Part shown: one piece after another, positions 47,897 to 60,780 of the stretch
Position numbering within the stretch: position 1 is the stretch's first letter
Layout of the letters: the number at the start of each line of letters is the position of its first letter
Source of the DNA: Chrysemys picta bellii
Taxonomy: Eukaryota > Chordata > Testudines > Emydidae
Direction of reading: 5' to 3'
DNA length: 64,000 nucleotides
Assembly (NCBI RefSeq): GCF_011386835.1
Contig: NC_088800.1
Span: 79,548,981-79,612,980 of the forward strand
The notes under the pieces: generated by a model
Databases searched by the model: none
The model's input: only the letters and a program-made list of their open reading frames with translations
Told to the model about the DNA's origin: nothing
Made by a program: the position numbers and the translations under genes

Positions 47897-50800
47897 AATG
47901 CAACAAGCCTATTAGGGGGCTATTTTGACAACCCAATCCTCCTCAATGCCATAGGAATAGATGCCTCCTAGTTTACAGACTGTGCACCTTGGCCAATTCC
48001 AGTAAGTTTTCTAGATGTCTTTATAACAAAAGTACCACTCAACTACGAAGATTTATGGGGAATAGCAAAACAGAGAATGTAACATGACAGACTCTCATTA
48101 AACCACCGCTAAAGGAGGTGTTATTGCTATTGTGAACTATTTTCAAAATGCTTCCCCAACACTACTACTGATCGCTTATCAGCATTCCTGAAGATAGGAG
48201 GTTTCCACCATCAGATACAGACAGCAATTGGGACATTCAAGTCAAAAGTGAGGAAATAAAGGTGTTAAAATGTCTGAGAAATTTTAACAAAAAAATAAAA
48301 TAGTAACTGGTTGAAGGAATTAAGTCCATGGTGCCTAAAATGTATTGAATGTACTTGAATTTAAACACTATTTTCATGCTGACTGTTCTGTTTCATTTGT
48401 TCAGTTGACAGAAGTATGAAAAGTTCAGCTAGTTTGATTCTACTATAAGAACAAATGGTATTGCAATTGCCCGTTGAGGGGAAGAGTGGATGGGAGCCCA
48501 TAATGAACCATTACATTTTGCCTCCTTACTTTCCCCCAGTGAGGGAGAAACAGTGACCTATTTTGTGTTTAGGTCAGTAGTTGTATGAGGCAGGGACAGC
48601 TCATGAACCATACGGAGGGCACCACAGCAAGTGACATGCCAAACTGACTAATTTTGCATTTCATCAAGGTTTAGAAGGGCTGAATCAGAACTGTAACTCG
48701 GCAGCTGCCAACAGGTTTCACGGAGAGAACATAAAGGCAGCACTTACTCCTTAAACACCTAGATTTAAACCACTTACCAAACCGACAACTGGCACTGAAT
48801 TAATGAAATACAATCTGAAGCAAGTAACAGGGGCTACAGAGTTTTTGGGGGGGTTAGGAAGAGAGAAATCACATCAAAGATTCTCCTAAATACAGATTTA
48901 CCCTCTACTTTAATTAACACAATCTGCTGCTCGTTACCTAGGTGAGCAGCACGGGTTCAGTAGTCCTTGAATGAAACCAGTGCCAGTTGAGAAACAAACA
49001 TCCCCTTATCTAGTATATAAAAGGGCTCATAGGGATTGATGAAGGAAACTATTCTGGATGAGATAGCCTTTTGGGGATGTATCTGACACTGTGTAACTGG
49101 TCAAATGAATTTTTAAAGAGGGGGCAGTGTCTTCGTGGCGTTTTTATAAATTCAGCAGTGTTGGTGCACATGAAAGCCATCCTTGCCCAGACCCATTCCA
49201 ATTTCAGTTTTCTTTTCACCCTTGGAAAATATGGATGGTCAAAGCTGCTACTGGCTATTTTAAGCAATAGGCTTAAAAAACAACCCCCTCCCAAACCCAA
49301 CAATAATCAGCACCTTTAGGGAGATGTTGCAATTCTGCTTTTTAAAACTGGAATTTACTATGTTGCAAATTACCCCCACCCCCACCCCTTCCAGCCTTGT
49401 GTGTGAACAACCCCTTCCTCCCAACGGAGCAAGTCTCAGTTCCACTTCCAACCTGCGCTTTGAGTGTAAGGGGAAATCAACACTGCTCGCCATAAAAGGA
49501 AAAGAAGCCATCTGCTGCATTTCTACAGAGGGGAGGCAAGTGGTGTCAAGAACAAGGAACTTCAGTGACTTCCTTAAAATGCAGGAAGCATCAGACACCA
49601 GTCACCACCCTCACTGGGACCCTGTCCAACTTCATTACGGGAGGCAGATGTGCTACAAATACAGAGGTCTTAAAAATATATATATATAAAAAAGAGACAG
49701 CAGGAAACTGGTGGTCAAAAGCAGACAGTGTTTTTACACAGTTACCTTCTTTCTGGGCAGCTACACTTGCTGTATGTAGTGTCCAAACATTTCGATAGCA
49801 CAGATTTGAACCAGAACCCTCCAGCTTCATAAGCAGCAGCAGTTCTGCTAGGTGAGCTACAAACAGAAGTTCCTTCTACTGCTGCTAAGTGAACAGATTT
49901 TTTTAAAAATCTGAAAAAAAAAAAAAATGTAAATACTCCCCACTTCGTCACGTCCTACATACTCTATGTATGGGCACATTTACGTTTACTTAATCTTCAG
50001 ATTCCTTCTTTGTATACTCAGGGTGGTGACACTTTTTAAAGAGTTGTTAGAAGGGGTTTAAAAGCTCATAGCTTAAACCAGGTGTGTTCACGTTACTGCA
50101 TAATATGAAAACTAAATGAATTAAAACAGTTTACTGGTCATCATTAGTGCAGTTTAATCTTTGCATTTTACTCACTTTCAACAGTAAAAACTGCCTAGTC
50201 AATTTCACTTTGTTTAGAGTTATATTCGTTTTCTGGATCATGCAGTAGAGCAAGGATGCGATGCTTGGATGGCAAATACTGCTGGGGAATGTTAAAATAT
50301 TTCAGAAGTAAAAGTTATATTGATCTTCAGTTTTGTAAAACCAAGATTTTACCAAACCTAACATATTGGGTTTAAAACGGACATGACCACTCAAACAATA
50401 CAGCAACAGATTTTTGCTTTAGCAAATAAGTCTACCTAGTATAGAATCTTCTTTTTGTACTGTGCAAGAGTGTGCTCCATCAAGGACAAAGTATGACAGG
50501 AATCAAAAAAACAATTAGTTATACAAACATGCACGTTGCATTAACTATGAAGTTACTAACAACTTATTGTTCTGTCAGATGATGGAATACCATTCCTGGA
50601 AGCTTATAAAGCTGTGTGACAGTCTGATTGGATTTATTAGAACTTGTGCTAACAAACAAACAAACAAAAAGTTTCCTCAGGTCTGCAGAGTCATTTAGCC
50701 ACTCAAGGTTGGCTGTGACCGAGAATAGATACACACCAATATTTGTCCTTGGGGAGGCGGAAAGCATCCACAGCGAATATCTCTTTTCATTGCATAGAAG

Positions 50801-51290
50801 ACTGGCAGCCTCCTTTGTGAGACTGTGGCAGAGAATCACCTGAGAATGGATACTCTAACTAGAAGAATATGCAGTTCCCTGATCCAGATCCAAAACTCAG
50901 CTATGGGCATCAGAATGGGTACATCTGCCATTGTTAGCATTCCTTTCTCTTCAAGAGAAGTTGCACTTAGAAAAAGTTAACAACTGTGCAACTCAAAACT
51001 TGAGAGGTTCCTGACAGAGCTGTCCCTTCTATTTCCCAGTCCCATTACACAAAGGCTGCATCTTTGTCAATACAATAGCGGGAGAAAAGCAATTATGAAG
51101 CTGAAACTTTGATTCCTTTGAAATGATATTTTTAATTTAAAAGCAACACCACATCAATTTCATAGTTCAGAACATACAAGTCTTTTTCTTAGGTTGTTCC
51201 CACGTGCATATTTGCACAATGCACCAGAACAGTCCCTAACAGGTAACACCAGGAGTCACCTGATTAAATGAATAGGCTACAGGTTTAGAA
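47897..51290. other. Long stretch without recognised features
   Basis: AT-rich sequence with no recognised RNF216 exon, RNA gene or named repeat. The overlapping frames at 49260-49598 and 49324-49689 lie on opposite strands and lack motifs. Confidence 0.4.
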
Positions 51291-51296
51291 ACAAAA

Positions 51297-51646
51297 CAGA
51301 AAGTACATCTTCGCACAACACAGTCAATCTAGGAACTCGCGGCCATGGATTGTTGTGAAGGCCAAGAGCATAACTGGGTTCAAAAAAAGAATTAGATAAG
51401 TTCATGGAGGATAGTTCCATCAATAGCTATTAGCCCAGATGTCAGGGATGCTACCCTATGCTCTGGGTGCCCCGAAACCTCCAACTGCTAGAAGCTGGGA
51501 CTGGATGATAGCAAACGGATCATTCAAAATTGCCCTGTTCTGTTTATTCCCTCCGAAGTATCTGGCACTGGCCACTGTCAGAAGACAGGACACAGGGCTA
51601 GACAGACCACTGGTCTCACCCAGTATGGTCGTTCTTATGGATAACA
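51297..51646 (+). mobile_element. CR1-type LINE 3' end
   Basis: It matches the 3' part of a CR1 element: CACAGTCAATCTAGGAACTC, then AACTGGGTTCAAAAAAAGAA, then TTAGATAAGTTCATGGAGGA, then CTGGTCTCACCCAGTATGG. The coding part upstream is missing. Confidence 0.85.
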
Positions 51647-51649
51647 GCA

Positions 51650-53110
51650 ACTTGTCTAATTATACTAAACCATTTCCTAAAGAGGAAGAAGCCAGGAGCA
51701 CTAAATGGCCAGTGCCCTTTTTTGCAATATACAGTCAACAGGAACAGAATCAAGTACTTCTCCCTTCCGCTCCAGCCCTTATAAATGTACTTGGAAGCCC
51801 AGGGCACCCGGGGCACAAGGTAAGCAGCGGAGCATTCTCATTCTCTAACTGGCATTCATGGTTGGGCTTGTGACTCATGCAGAGCTGCTGGAAGTGTGTC
51901 TTTCACCACCCGCATTTCCCCAAGATAAGTTGAATGCTGCTTGTGCCACCTGAGGAGGCTAATCTAATCTTTACTAACACACACTGCAGCACAATGCACG
52001 TTCATTAAACAGTTTGGGGCAGTGGTTTAGGTTCTCTATGGTGGCTGTACTGAGCAGCTGCAGCGGCTATTCGAGAGGAGCCATTTATAACAAACACTAT
52101 TGGACTTCCCAAGAGTGCAGAGAGGATGTGCTATATAAAAGCCCCACAAAAATTCATTTCCGGTTATTGTCAACCTGTCTGGACGCACCAATTTCAAAGT
52201 GCAACCTTCAGCATGAACATGGCAAACAAACACTCACCCTTATTGTAGAGTCTCATTACAGAGCTGTCAAAAAGGAAAAAATAAGCCTCAGTAGCGCACA
52301 GTACAATATCAGAGTTATTAAATATAGAACAGCTGTCTGCCGCATGACTTCAGGTTGCAAGATCCCCTTGGATGTATTGTTCAGTGTGTATTATTTTTAA
52401 GGCTGACCTTCAATAGCATATGTTTCTGACCACCTGCGCCTCCATTAGCATATGCTCAGCTAAGCGCAATGCATCTTCCAAAAGATCAGCTGTATTTGCC
52501 TCTGTAATCCCCAGTTTCCAGTGGGGAAAGGAATAGGCAAGGTATTTGGGGGATTTAGGACACTCCCTGCATTCCACCACCTCAAAAAGCGGGGCAGACA
52601 GAAACCAACACCTCATTCTATTATGTTCAGATTCAGACAAAGGCCTATCATTATTCTGACAAGTGGGTACTAAATAAATCGTCCGTAACGTTCTGTGAAT
52701 AGAAACGAGGAGGAATCTTAAGACTGCTTCTAATTGTCCTCGTCCTTTTCTGATATTTCTATTAGTACATGTAAAAAAAGACATGACAGGGATGTCTTTA
52801 CTATACAAAAGTCATGAATCTCAAATTATGAGCCTAACGGTAAATTTTATCTCCCCTAATGAGCAAATGAAGGAGAATAAAGGCCCTAGGATTGCTTTAC
52901 TGCATTATAGGTAGTCTATTTTGTAAAGGGCCAAGTTTTAATAAGGTTTCAGACAGAAGGAGAAGTGCACAATTTAAAATACTGACTACACTTAGAGTAA
53001 AGTTAGTCAGTCTCTGTAGATGATTCATACATCAAATTAGAAGGCTTCTTCAGTTCAAATGCAATGTAAGTAGTTCCTAAAAATGGGATTCCACCAAGCC
53101 ATAAGGCTTG
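51650..53110. other. Sequence without recognised features
   Basis: The minus frame at 52410-52808 (132 codons) ends in a helical-looking run (ANTADLLEDALRLAEHMLME), but no family or splice structure could be matched. I treat it as a weak candidate only. Confidence 0.35.
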
Positions 53111-53116
53111 AATGTT

Positions 53117-53295
53117 ATCATAGAAGATTAGGGTTGGAAGGGACCTCAGGAGGTCATCTAGTCCAACCCCCTGCTCAAAGCAGGACCAATCCCCAGATTT
53201 TTGCCCCAGATCCCTAAATGGCCCCCTTGAGGATTGAACTCATAACCCTGGGTTTAGCAGGCCAATGCTCAAACCACTGAGCTATCCCTCCCCCC
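53117..53295 (-). mobile_element. tRNA-headed SINE with CR1-like tail
   Basis: On the minus strand the head has GGGAGGGATAGCTCAGTGG (A box, 53274-53284 region) and GGTTATGAGTTCAATCC (B box, 53231-53247), a tRNA-like promoter. The tail reads GGGGTTGGACTAGATGACCT, then CCTGAGGTCCCTTCCAACCC, which is CR1-type 3' sequence. Such SINEs use CR1 enzymes for mobilisation. The tRNA part is not expected to fold as a functional tRNA because it continues directly into the tail. Confidence 0.85.
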
Positions 53296-54074
53296 GTTTA
53301 TAATAAGACAAGCTCTTCAGCTTACTAGCCCCCTGACATTTACCTCTCGCCAAATGGTGTCAAATTGGATGTAGGGAACAGGGGTCACAAGGATGTCCTT
53401 ATGGTGAAGGCATCAGATGAGCAATCAGGAAGTTGGGTATTATTCCCCACACTTTCTTTCCCGACACTTGTAAATTTGAGCTAATACTTCACTACCCTAC
53501 TGGTAAACGGTGCAGCTGTATCTGTTCATTGTTGTTAGCCACTTTGATACTACAGCAATGAACAGCACAGTTGCTAGGATCTATGAACTGGAATATTTGG
53601 GGGTTGTTGGTGGTCAGCACTGACTAATAAGCGGTGTGGGAATTCAGCGCTGCTATCGCTGGGGGAGGCACAAAGTGTGGCATGGGAAGCTTGCAAGGTG
53701 CTCCCGTACAGGATGCCCGACTCCTAGCCAGTGTCAGGACACTCTTTCCCCTCCATCCCCACCTCTCTTCTGTGAGTAACGGTTTTTGGTTAAACTATCT
53801 ACTGTCTTCACACCATTTTGGCCATGTTTTACTATAGTGCCTGCTTGCTCCATAGCAAAGGTTTGATATGACTTCTACCCTGTCAGCTACTGTTTTGCAG
53901 CACTCTGGTGTTTTACACAGTGATTTTATTCAAGAAGAGTAATCTACTGTGAGCCCCGTATTCATTATTTAGGTTTCTGTAGCAACTCAGAAGCCGGGCT
54001 CCTCTGTGCTAGGCACTACACAACTACACATACTTGCATTTTGCATGCAGATGAATGGCTCCTCACAAGCAGAT

Positions 54075-54245
54075 CTAAAGCCTTGCGTACTACAGTATAG
54101 TTAAAGTGGTGCCTTCCCCCCTCGGGCATGGATACAGTTATACCACTATTGCTTATTCCGCTTCCTGTTTAAAAATAAGCTATACCAGTATAGCCAATTT
54201 TATACTGATACACCTTTATACTGGTGTAACTATATAGTCCCCCCT
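54075..54245. mobile_element. Probable MITE fragment
   Basis: Repeated TATACCAGTATAG and TTTATACTGGTGTAACTA motifs are typical of an AT-rich MITE family; the same motif recurs at 61470-61560. Confidence 0.4.
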
Positions 54246-55394
54246 CCCTAGTCATAGAACAGTTGAGACCAGCCCCAAACAGCTATTTACGGAGACAGCC
54301 TGGGTAAGATTTATAAAGGAAGAGGAAGCATAGGGACTACTGGACAAAGGGGAAAGCATTCAAGAGTGGGACTCTGGGGCCCTCTTATGGCTGTTTGCTA
54401 TCTAAGCCTTACAAAGTGTAAAAACCGAAGAGACTCTCCTCTATATACAATGGTGTCCTTCAGCTAAAAAGGAAGGAGCACTGCTAAGATAACAAAGAGG
54501 GGGAAGGGCTCCTTTGAAACTTTATTTGGCTGAGTTCTGGCTTTAATAGCGTGAATTTAAGCTACGGCTACTTCCTTGTTTATATGTATGCGTGGAGAGG
54601 TCCACATTATGAAGGCAAGGAAGAAAAACATAGCAGGGCTACTCCCCTCCAGAACTTGTGTTATTCTATTACAATGTCACTAGTGCACATCTCCTAGCAC
54701 TAAGGGACTTCCTGAAGTTTAATTTACACTGCCTAGTGGTCAGTCCTCTGCAGGGCCATCCTGGAGATCTAATATAATTTTGTCTAAGCCCCTGAGTCTT
54801 GCGCAGGCCAGGAAAGGTTTGGGATACAGAGCTATATACTTTGGTTTTAAATGGGTCAAACCCTGCAACCAGTTCACTAGCAATGCTGACTGGCCCCAAA
54901 GAAGGCATTCCTCGTTATGGTAGTAAGGCAAGAGGCAGGCACTGTTTGTAGGTAGGGAAGGTGGCTCCTATAGGAATTTAGAAGATTCCATAGGGAAACA
55001 AAATACTTATGAAGGCAAAAATGCTAGTTGTGTCTGTGTTTCCCAGTCCAAAGTCAGTGATTTCCATTTCCCTGTTGCAAAGACTTGTGCACTGACTTTG
55101 CTATTATGTGCAGTTGAAATACGCTGAGAACAGCTATTCCAGTCTCATTTGCTCCCTTTAGTGTCTTAGGTCTACTGTGGATCAGAATTGGATGCCTCAG
55201 GAAGCCAGTGAGAAAGGCTGGAGAAGAGAAGTTGTTAAGAGTTTGGCAGTAGGTCTCATTTCCTTTTCTGGCAAATGATAATTTAACCATTACATCCTGA
55301 AGGCACCTTACATGAAGTTTGATTCTGGAGAAGAGCATGGTTCAAGCACAGCATGGGAAGCTAGGATCTGCCAACTTCTAATGCCGGATTCCAC

Positions 55395-55560
55395 TGCTGT
55401 GGCTCTGGGAATTCATGCACCATGCTGACTCAATTTCCCCATTTTGTAAAAAAGGGAACAATACCTACCTACCCACAAGGGTAGGGTAAGTATTAGTGCA
55501 TGTGAAGTGCTCTGAAATGAGAATGCTATAATCACCAACAATTATTACAACGAGGACTAA
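55395..55560 (+). repeat. MIR-type SINE remnant
   Basis: CTCAATTTCCCCATTTTGTA, then AACAATACCTACCTACCC, then GTGAAGTGCTCTGA match the 3' half of MIR. Confidence 0.55.
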
Positions 55561-56471
55561 CGGAACTGGCCAGGCATACATCTCCTTTCCTTCCCCCAAC
55601 TCCAACCCCAAAGAGGTCTTGCTAATTCACTTCCCCCATGAATTGGAACATCCACTGTTTTCTACACGGGGGCTTCTCTCCAGTGAGATTTCCAGTTTTG
55701 CTGTGTTTGAGTCAGGGGCCAAGTGTCACCTCTGGCTCAAATCTACTTTAATGAAAGTAAGGAGTTTAGTCTGTCTATTCCAGCCTCTCAAAACTGGGCC
55801 TGAAGAGTTGGACGCCTACTCACCAAAGCAGTAACCATGCTAATCTGCGTGAAAGACGCCCGCCTCACCACATCCCTCCCCCAAACCTGCGCTTATTCAA
55901 CTCACATTGTTACATCTTCACTCCCGTCTCCCCCAGTCTCAATCAACTCTGTCCGCAACCAGTTCTATCCCCCTAAAACAAAAAAGGCTGCATCCCAGTT
56001 AAAGCTGGGGAATCCCTCAAAACAATGTTATCCTTCCAATAACTAAATGCTGGACATTACCTCTTCACAAGGCTCCTCTACTTCATGCTGACGGCCCCCT
56101 AGCATTCAGCTCATCATCTTACACCAGGCTCTGTTCTCTGCTCCCCCATCACTACTCTTAAAATACAGTAGCACCAGCTCAGAAGCGATTTTGCTCCCTC
56201 CTTCTCCCCTTGAGAAAGATATCTGCTGCAACTGCCCTGTTCCCCCAGGGCTCAGAACACCAAGAGTGTTCTGTCTCTGCAGTCCACTTGCACGCTTGTT
56301 AAAAGAGCAGCTGTACGTGACCCAGTCTGTTCCTCTCCCCTACTCCCTTCTGGACTGGACAGCAGCAGTTCACGGATCCTTCTCAGCCGGGCAGAATTCC
56401 TATTTGCCCTGAGCGTACAGGTTTTTCAGGCCCTGTTTAAGCAGTGTATCTACCCCACTTTACAATCTAAG

Positions 56472-56625
56472 GCGTGGTCTACAGCTAAAACATAGGTTGA
56501 CCCAGTTGTGTCACACTCCAGAGAGTTGTAGTTAAGCTGACCTAAGCCCCAGTGTAACCACCACTAGCTTGATGGAAGAATTCTTCTGTCAGTCTAGCTA
56601 TTGGCTCTCGAGGGGGTGGTATGAA
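56472..56625. mobile_element. Harbinger-like MITE fragment
   Basis: GGCGTGGTCTACAGCTAAAA, then AGTTAAGCTGACCTAAGCCC are MITE words seen in related units; the right end was not found. Confidence 0.4.
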
Positions 56626-57290
56626 GCAGAAGGTGGGCCACGATGAGGAAGTCCCAGGTCACTTCCTGTTTGTGAACACGTGAGCTGCTTGTGCACGCTA
56701 GTGCAACCAGGGACAGCTGGTGGCGAGCCTGGTGTCCGCCCCAGTGGGCGGTACAGCCACGCGGGAGATGCTCCTTCAGCTGGGCGCTGGCTCCTGCGAG
56801 TTGTGGCCTGACATGCTGCTGCTTTTGCCACTGTGGTTCCTGGTAGAGCCCTGCAGATATCCGCTTTATATCCACGGATATCAGTTTTGTATTTGCGCAG
56901 GGCTCTAAGAAGAACCACAAACGGAAGCACACATAGCCAATACAATAGTAAAGGCTTTGACTAGCATAGCTCTCTAGGTCCACTTTACATGACACATGTA
57001 AGGGTTTATTAGCAGGAATTAACTAACCGTAGTTCAAGTTTATGTTGTACCTTTTCACAGAAAGCTCCCAAAACATTTTAAAAAATAGGGATCCTGTCCC
57101 ACACTACTGAAACACAGCCACTTCTGGCACGAAAAAGCTGCTGTTTATCGTAAATAGAACATACACCATACCCAAGTGAAGAATACCTTAGAAAATTAAA
57201 TCCACAGTGGGAAATTTAGGTAAGGCAATTACCCAAATTGCAATCTGGCTAGTGCCTACTGCACTTACCATATGGATCTTTAGAGACCAC

Positions 57291-58469
57291 TGTGATGTTG
57301 CACTCTATATGATTTTATGAAAGTATGCTAATGAGTGTGAATATAATGCAACTAAAATATGCTTCATGCAAAAGGTCTCTTGTAAGGTATCATTACAAAG
57401 CTTATAATCTACTGAGTGTGGTCATCATATTTGCATAAATGTATCACTTGTATCTGAAACTAGAAATATGAAATAGAACTCTAAGGCCCTTTTGTAATTA
57501 TGCAAAGTGCAGGCCATTAATGGTGGTTTGGAATCTTGATGGCTCCCATCAACCAGGACAACTGACTGTGGATGACTCTGTTTGCAGGCAGGCCTTCCTG
57601 TGAGTCAGGCTGGGAGGAATGAAGGCTTGGGGTCTTACAGTGACATGTGATCATGTCACCTGAACTGGAATCCATCTTTAACCTGGTGTTTTTCCATTGA
57701 GAAGCAGGGGTGAGAACCCAGAGGGACAAAGGATTCCCACCTTACGCAAAAGATATATAAGTGGGTGGAACAGAATAAAGGGGACGGCAATCATGAGGTG
57801 GTAGCTAGGGGATTTCTGAGTTGGAACAAGGGCTGTACCAGGGGAAAGGACTGTGCCCAGACTAGGAAGGCGTCCAGTCTGTGAAAGAAACTTATTGAAA
57901 CCTCTCCGAGGGTGAGATTTTATCTGTATTCAATTTTATTACTGTATTGGGCTTAGATTTGCGTGTTCTATTTTATTTTACTTGGTAATTCACTTTGTTC
58001 TGTCTGTTATTACTTGGAACCACTTAAATCCTACTTTCTGTATTTAATACAATCACTTTTTACTTATTAATTAACCCAGAATATGTATTAATACCTGGGG
58101 GAAGGGGAGGGGGGGGGAGAACAGCCGTGCATCTTTCTCTATCAGTGTTATAGAGGGCGAACAATTTATGAGTTTACCCTGTATAAGCTTTATACGGAGT
58201 AAGACTGATTTATTTGGGGTTTGGACCCCATTGGGAGTTGGGCATCTGAGTGTTAAAGACAAGAACACTTCTTAAGTTGCTTTCAGTTAAGTCTGCAGCT
58301 TTGGGGCACCTGGTTCAGACCCTGGGTCTGTGTTGGAGCAGACTGGCGTGTCTGGCTCAACAAGACAGGGTGCTGGAGTCCCAAGCTGGCAGGGAAAGCA
58401 GGGGCAGAAGCAGTCTTGGCACATCAGTTGGCAGTTCCTAAGGGGGTTTCTGTGATCCAACCCGTCACA
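57291..58469 (+). mobile_element. Solo-LTR-like unit of 1.18 kb
   Basis: It starts TGTGATGTTGCAC and ends AACCCGTCACA, with TG...CA ends and short inverted tips. Flanks are ACCAC (57286-57290) and ACTAC (58470-58474), a nearly perfect 5-bp duplication. Internally there is a TATATAA (57755-57761) and, about 280 bp downstream, an AATACA hexamer near 58047 that could act as a polyadenylation signal. This is the order U3-R-U5 expected of a retroviral LTR. No internal coding region is attached, so it is a recombined solo copy. The family assignment is uncertain. Confidence 0.7.
57755..57761 (+). promoter_or_regulatory. Putative TATA box of the LTR-like unit
   Basis: TATATAA lies in the middle of the LTR-like unit, upstream of the candidate polyadenylation hexamer, in the position expected of a U3 promoter. 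Confidence 0.5.
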
Positions 58470-58480
58470 ACTACAAATGA

Positions 58481-58575
58481 CACCAGGATATCAGAGAGAG
58501 ACAAGGTGGGTGAGATAATACCTGTTATTGGACCAACTTCTGCTGGTGAGACACACAATCTTTCGAGCCAGGATA
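58481..58575 (+). mobile_element. Cry-type SINE fragment
   Basis: CCAGGATATCAGAGAGAGAC, then AAGGTGGGTGAGATAATACC, then TTATTGGACCAACTTCTGCT, then GGTGAGACACACAATCTTTCG. Begins 12 bp after the LTR-like unit. Confidence 0.85.
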
Positions 58576-58859
58576 TCAAGTTTGTGTTTCCTTGCCAAGA
58601 TGCCACCTCCAGCAGCAGTTCCTGTTAATGTGCTGTGCACTGCGAGGGAAGAGCATTACCTACTGAATCAACACTATCACTTCCTACAGTTCCTAGATTC
58701 CTTGGCAGTCTCCCATCCAAGTCTATTCAGATCCAACCTTACTTAACTTGTGAGATTTAGCAAGATCACAGCTTGAAGTGATATAGCCATACACCATAAT
58801 GAAGTTACAAGGCAGCAGATTTCAAATGGATAGGAGGAAATACATTTACTATATTTTCA

Positions 58860-59420
58860 AGGCCAAGAGGAACCACTAGGGTCCTCTAGCCGGATTGCCT
58901 GAGTAACACAGGCCATAGAAAATAACTCGGTAATTCCTGCATCAAGCCCATGACTTCCAGTTGAGCTACCGCATCTCCTTTAGAAACACATCCAGTTTTG
59001 ATTTAAACGCTTCAAGTTAATGAGAATCCACCAAATCCTTAGGTAAATTGTTCCAATGGTTAACCAACCTAACTAAGAAAGATCTGCTTCTTATTTCTAG
59101 TCTGAGTTGGTCTAGCTTTAGCTTCCAGCCACTGTATCTTGTTGTGTCTTTGTCTGCTACATCGTAGAGTCCTGTAACATCAGAAGTCTTCTCTCAATGC
59201 AGGTATTCTAGATTGATGAAATCACTTCTCAACTTTTCATTGGAAAAACTAGCTTTAGCCTCTCACTGTAAAGGTAAGTCTTCCAGACCTCAAATCCTGT
59301 AGCTCTTTTCTGAATCTTTTTCAACATCATTCTTTAACTGGGCACATGGCATCACTAATGCCAAGGTACACTGGTAATAGGTCATCCCTAATCCTACTCT
59401 AATATTCCCCCGTTTATAAA
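58860..59420 (-). mobile_element. CR1-type LINE 3' region
   Basis: The minus strand carries typical CR1 3' sequence around ACCATTGGAACAATTTACCT and CCAGTGTACCTTGGCATTAG. Diverged, non-coding. Confidence 0.6.
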
Positions 59421-59699
59421 ATCCAAGGATTGTGTGATCTTTTTTAGCCACTGCATTGCACTGGGAGCTCATATTCCATTGCTTATCCACAATGACACTA
59501 CGTCCCTTTCACAGAACTGTCCAATCCAGAATACACTCCCCCATCTTATAACTGTGCCCTAAGTGGTATGACCTTGCAGTGCTCCTTCAATCCATAGAAC
59601 TCTGCTGCACGATATCGTTGAAGCAAACAGCAAGATTTAAAATAGCATTAGACACTGGTAGAGTAGCTTCCACAAACTATTAAAGAGAAGTAATAAGGG

Positions 59700-59872
59700 C
59701 CATAGAGAGGCATAAGCAGATCAGCAGTTGGGTTAGGAAAAAATACTGGGCAACCAAATATATTCTATGGATTTTACACATTCCTCTGAGGCATCTGGAA
59801 TGAACCCATATTGGAAACAGGTTAGATGGCCCTAGATCTTTTCTGGTATAGCTATGTCTATGTTCTTAAGGT
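59700..59872 (+). mobile_element. CR1-type LINE 3'-end scrap
   Basis: TCTGAGGCATCTGGAATGAA, then GGAAACAGGTTAGATGGCCC, then TATGTTCTTA resemble the 3' end of the CR1 copies nearby. Confidence 0.5.
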
Positions 59873-60104
59873 AAGCACACAGCAGCCAGGGACAATTTTA
59901 ACATAGCTGATGTTAATCGCTGTGTGTTGAATAGACACCTGCTAGTCCGATGGGATTGTGTGCACGTCAAGGAAAGGCAATGCGACCCCCCGCCCCCCAC
60001 AAGACTGCCTTTCAAAGTGTGTGCTGCATACACAAAGGTACTGAAGCACCGACCCACAGTAGAGCAGTTTTACCACAGTTTTTGTCTGTCTGTTTACACA
60101 GAAT

Positions 60105-60780
60105 TGGGAATCATTAGGAAAGGGATAGATAAGATAGAAAATACCATATTGCCTCTATATAAATCCATGGTACGCTCACATCTTGGATACTGAGTGCAGA
60201 TGGGGTCACCCCATCTCAAAAAAAGATATATTGGAATTGGCAAAGGTTCAGAAAAGGGCAACAAAAATGATTAGGGGTATGGAACAGCTGCTGTATGAAA
60301 AGAGATTAATAAGACGGACTTTTCAGCTTGGAAAAGAGACGACTAAGGGGAGATATGATAGCGGTCTATAAAATCATGACTGGTGTGGAGAAAGTAAATA
60401 AGGAAGTGTTATTTACTCCTCCATATTATACAAGAACTAGGGATCACCAAATGAAATTAATAGGCAGCGGGTTTAAAACAAGAGGAAGTATTTCTTCACA
60501 CATCACACAGTCAATCTGTGGAACTCTTTGCCAGAGGATGTTGTGAAGAACAAGAACAAAAGAACTAGATACATTCATGGAGGAAAGTCCATCAATGGCT
60601 ATTAGCCAGGACGGGCAGGAATAGTGTCCCTAGCCTCTGTTTGCCCAAAGCTGGGAATGGGCAACAGGAGATGGATCACTGGATGATTCCTTCTGGGGCA
60701 CCTGGCATTGGCCATTGTTGGAAGACAGGATACTGGGCTAGATGGACCATTGGTCTGACCCAGTATGGCCGTTCTTACGG
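60105..60780 (+). mobile_element. CR1-type LINE, ORF2 C-terminus and 3' end
   Basis: The plus strand encodes the C-terminal ORF2 region in broken frames: MVRSHLGYxxQMGSPHLKKD, then ILELAKVQKRATKMIRGMEQ, then [20 protein letters not shown]. The 3' UTR follows, ending TGACCCAGTATGGCCGTTCT. The upstream reverse transcriptase is absent. 5'-truncated copies like this are usual for LINEs. Confidence 0.88.

Noticed and set aside
53231..53295. tRNA-like sequence with A and B boxes
   Set aside because: As a tRNA gene: it continues without a terminator into a CR1-type tail, so it is the head of a SINE.
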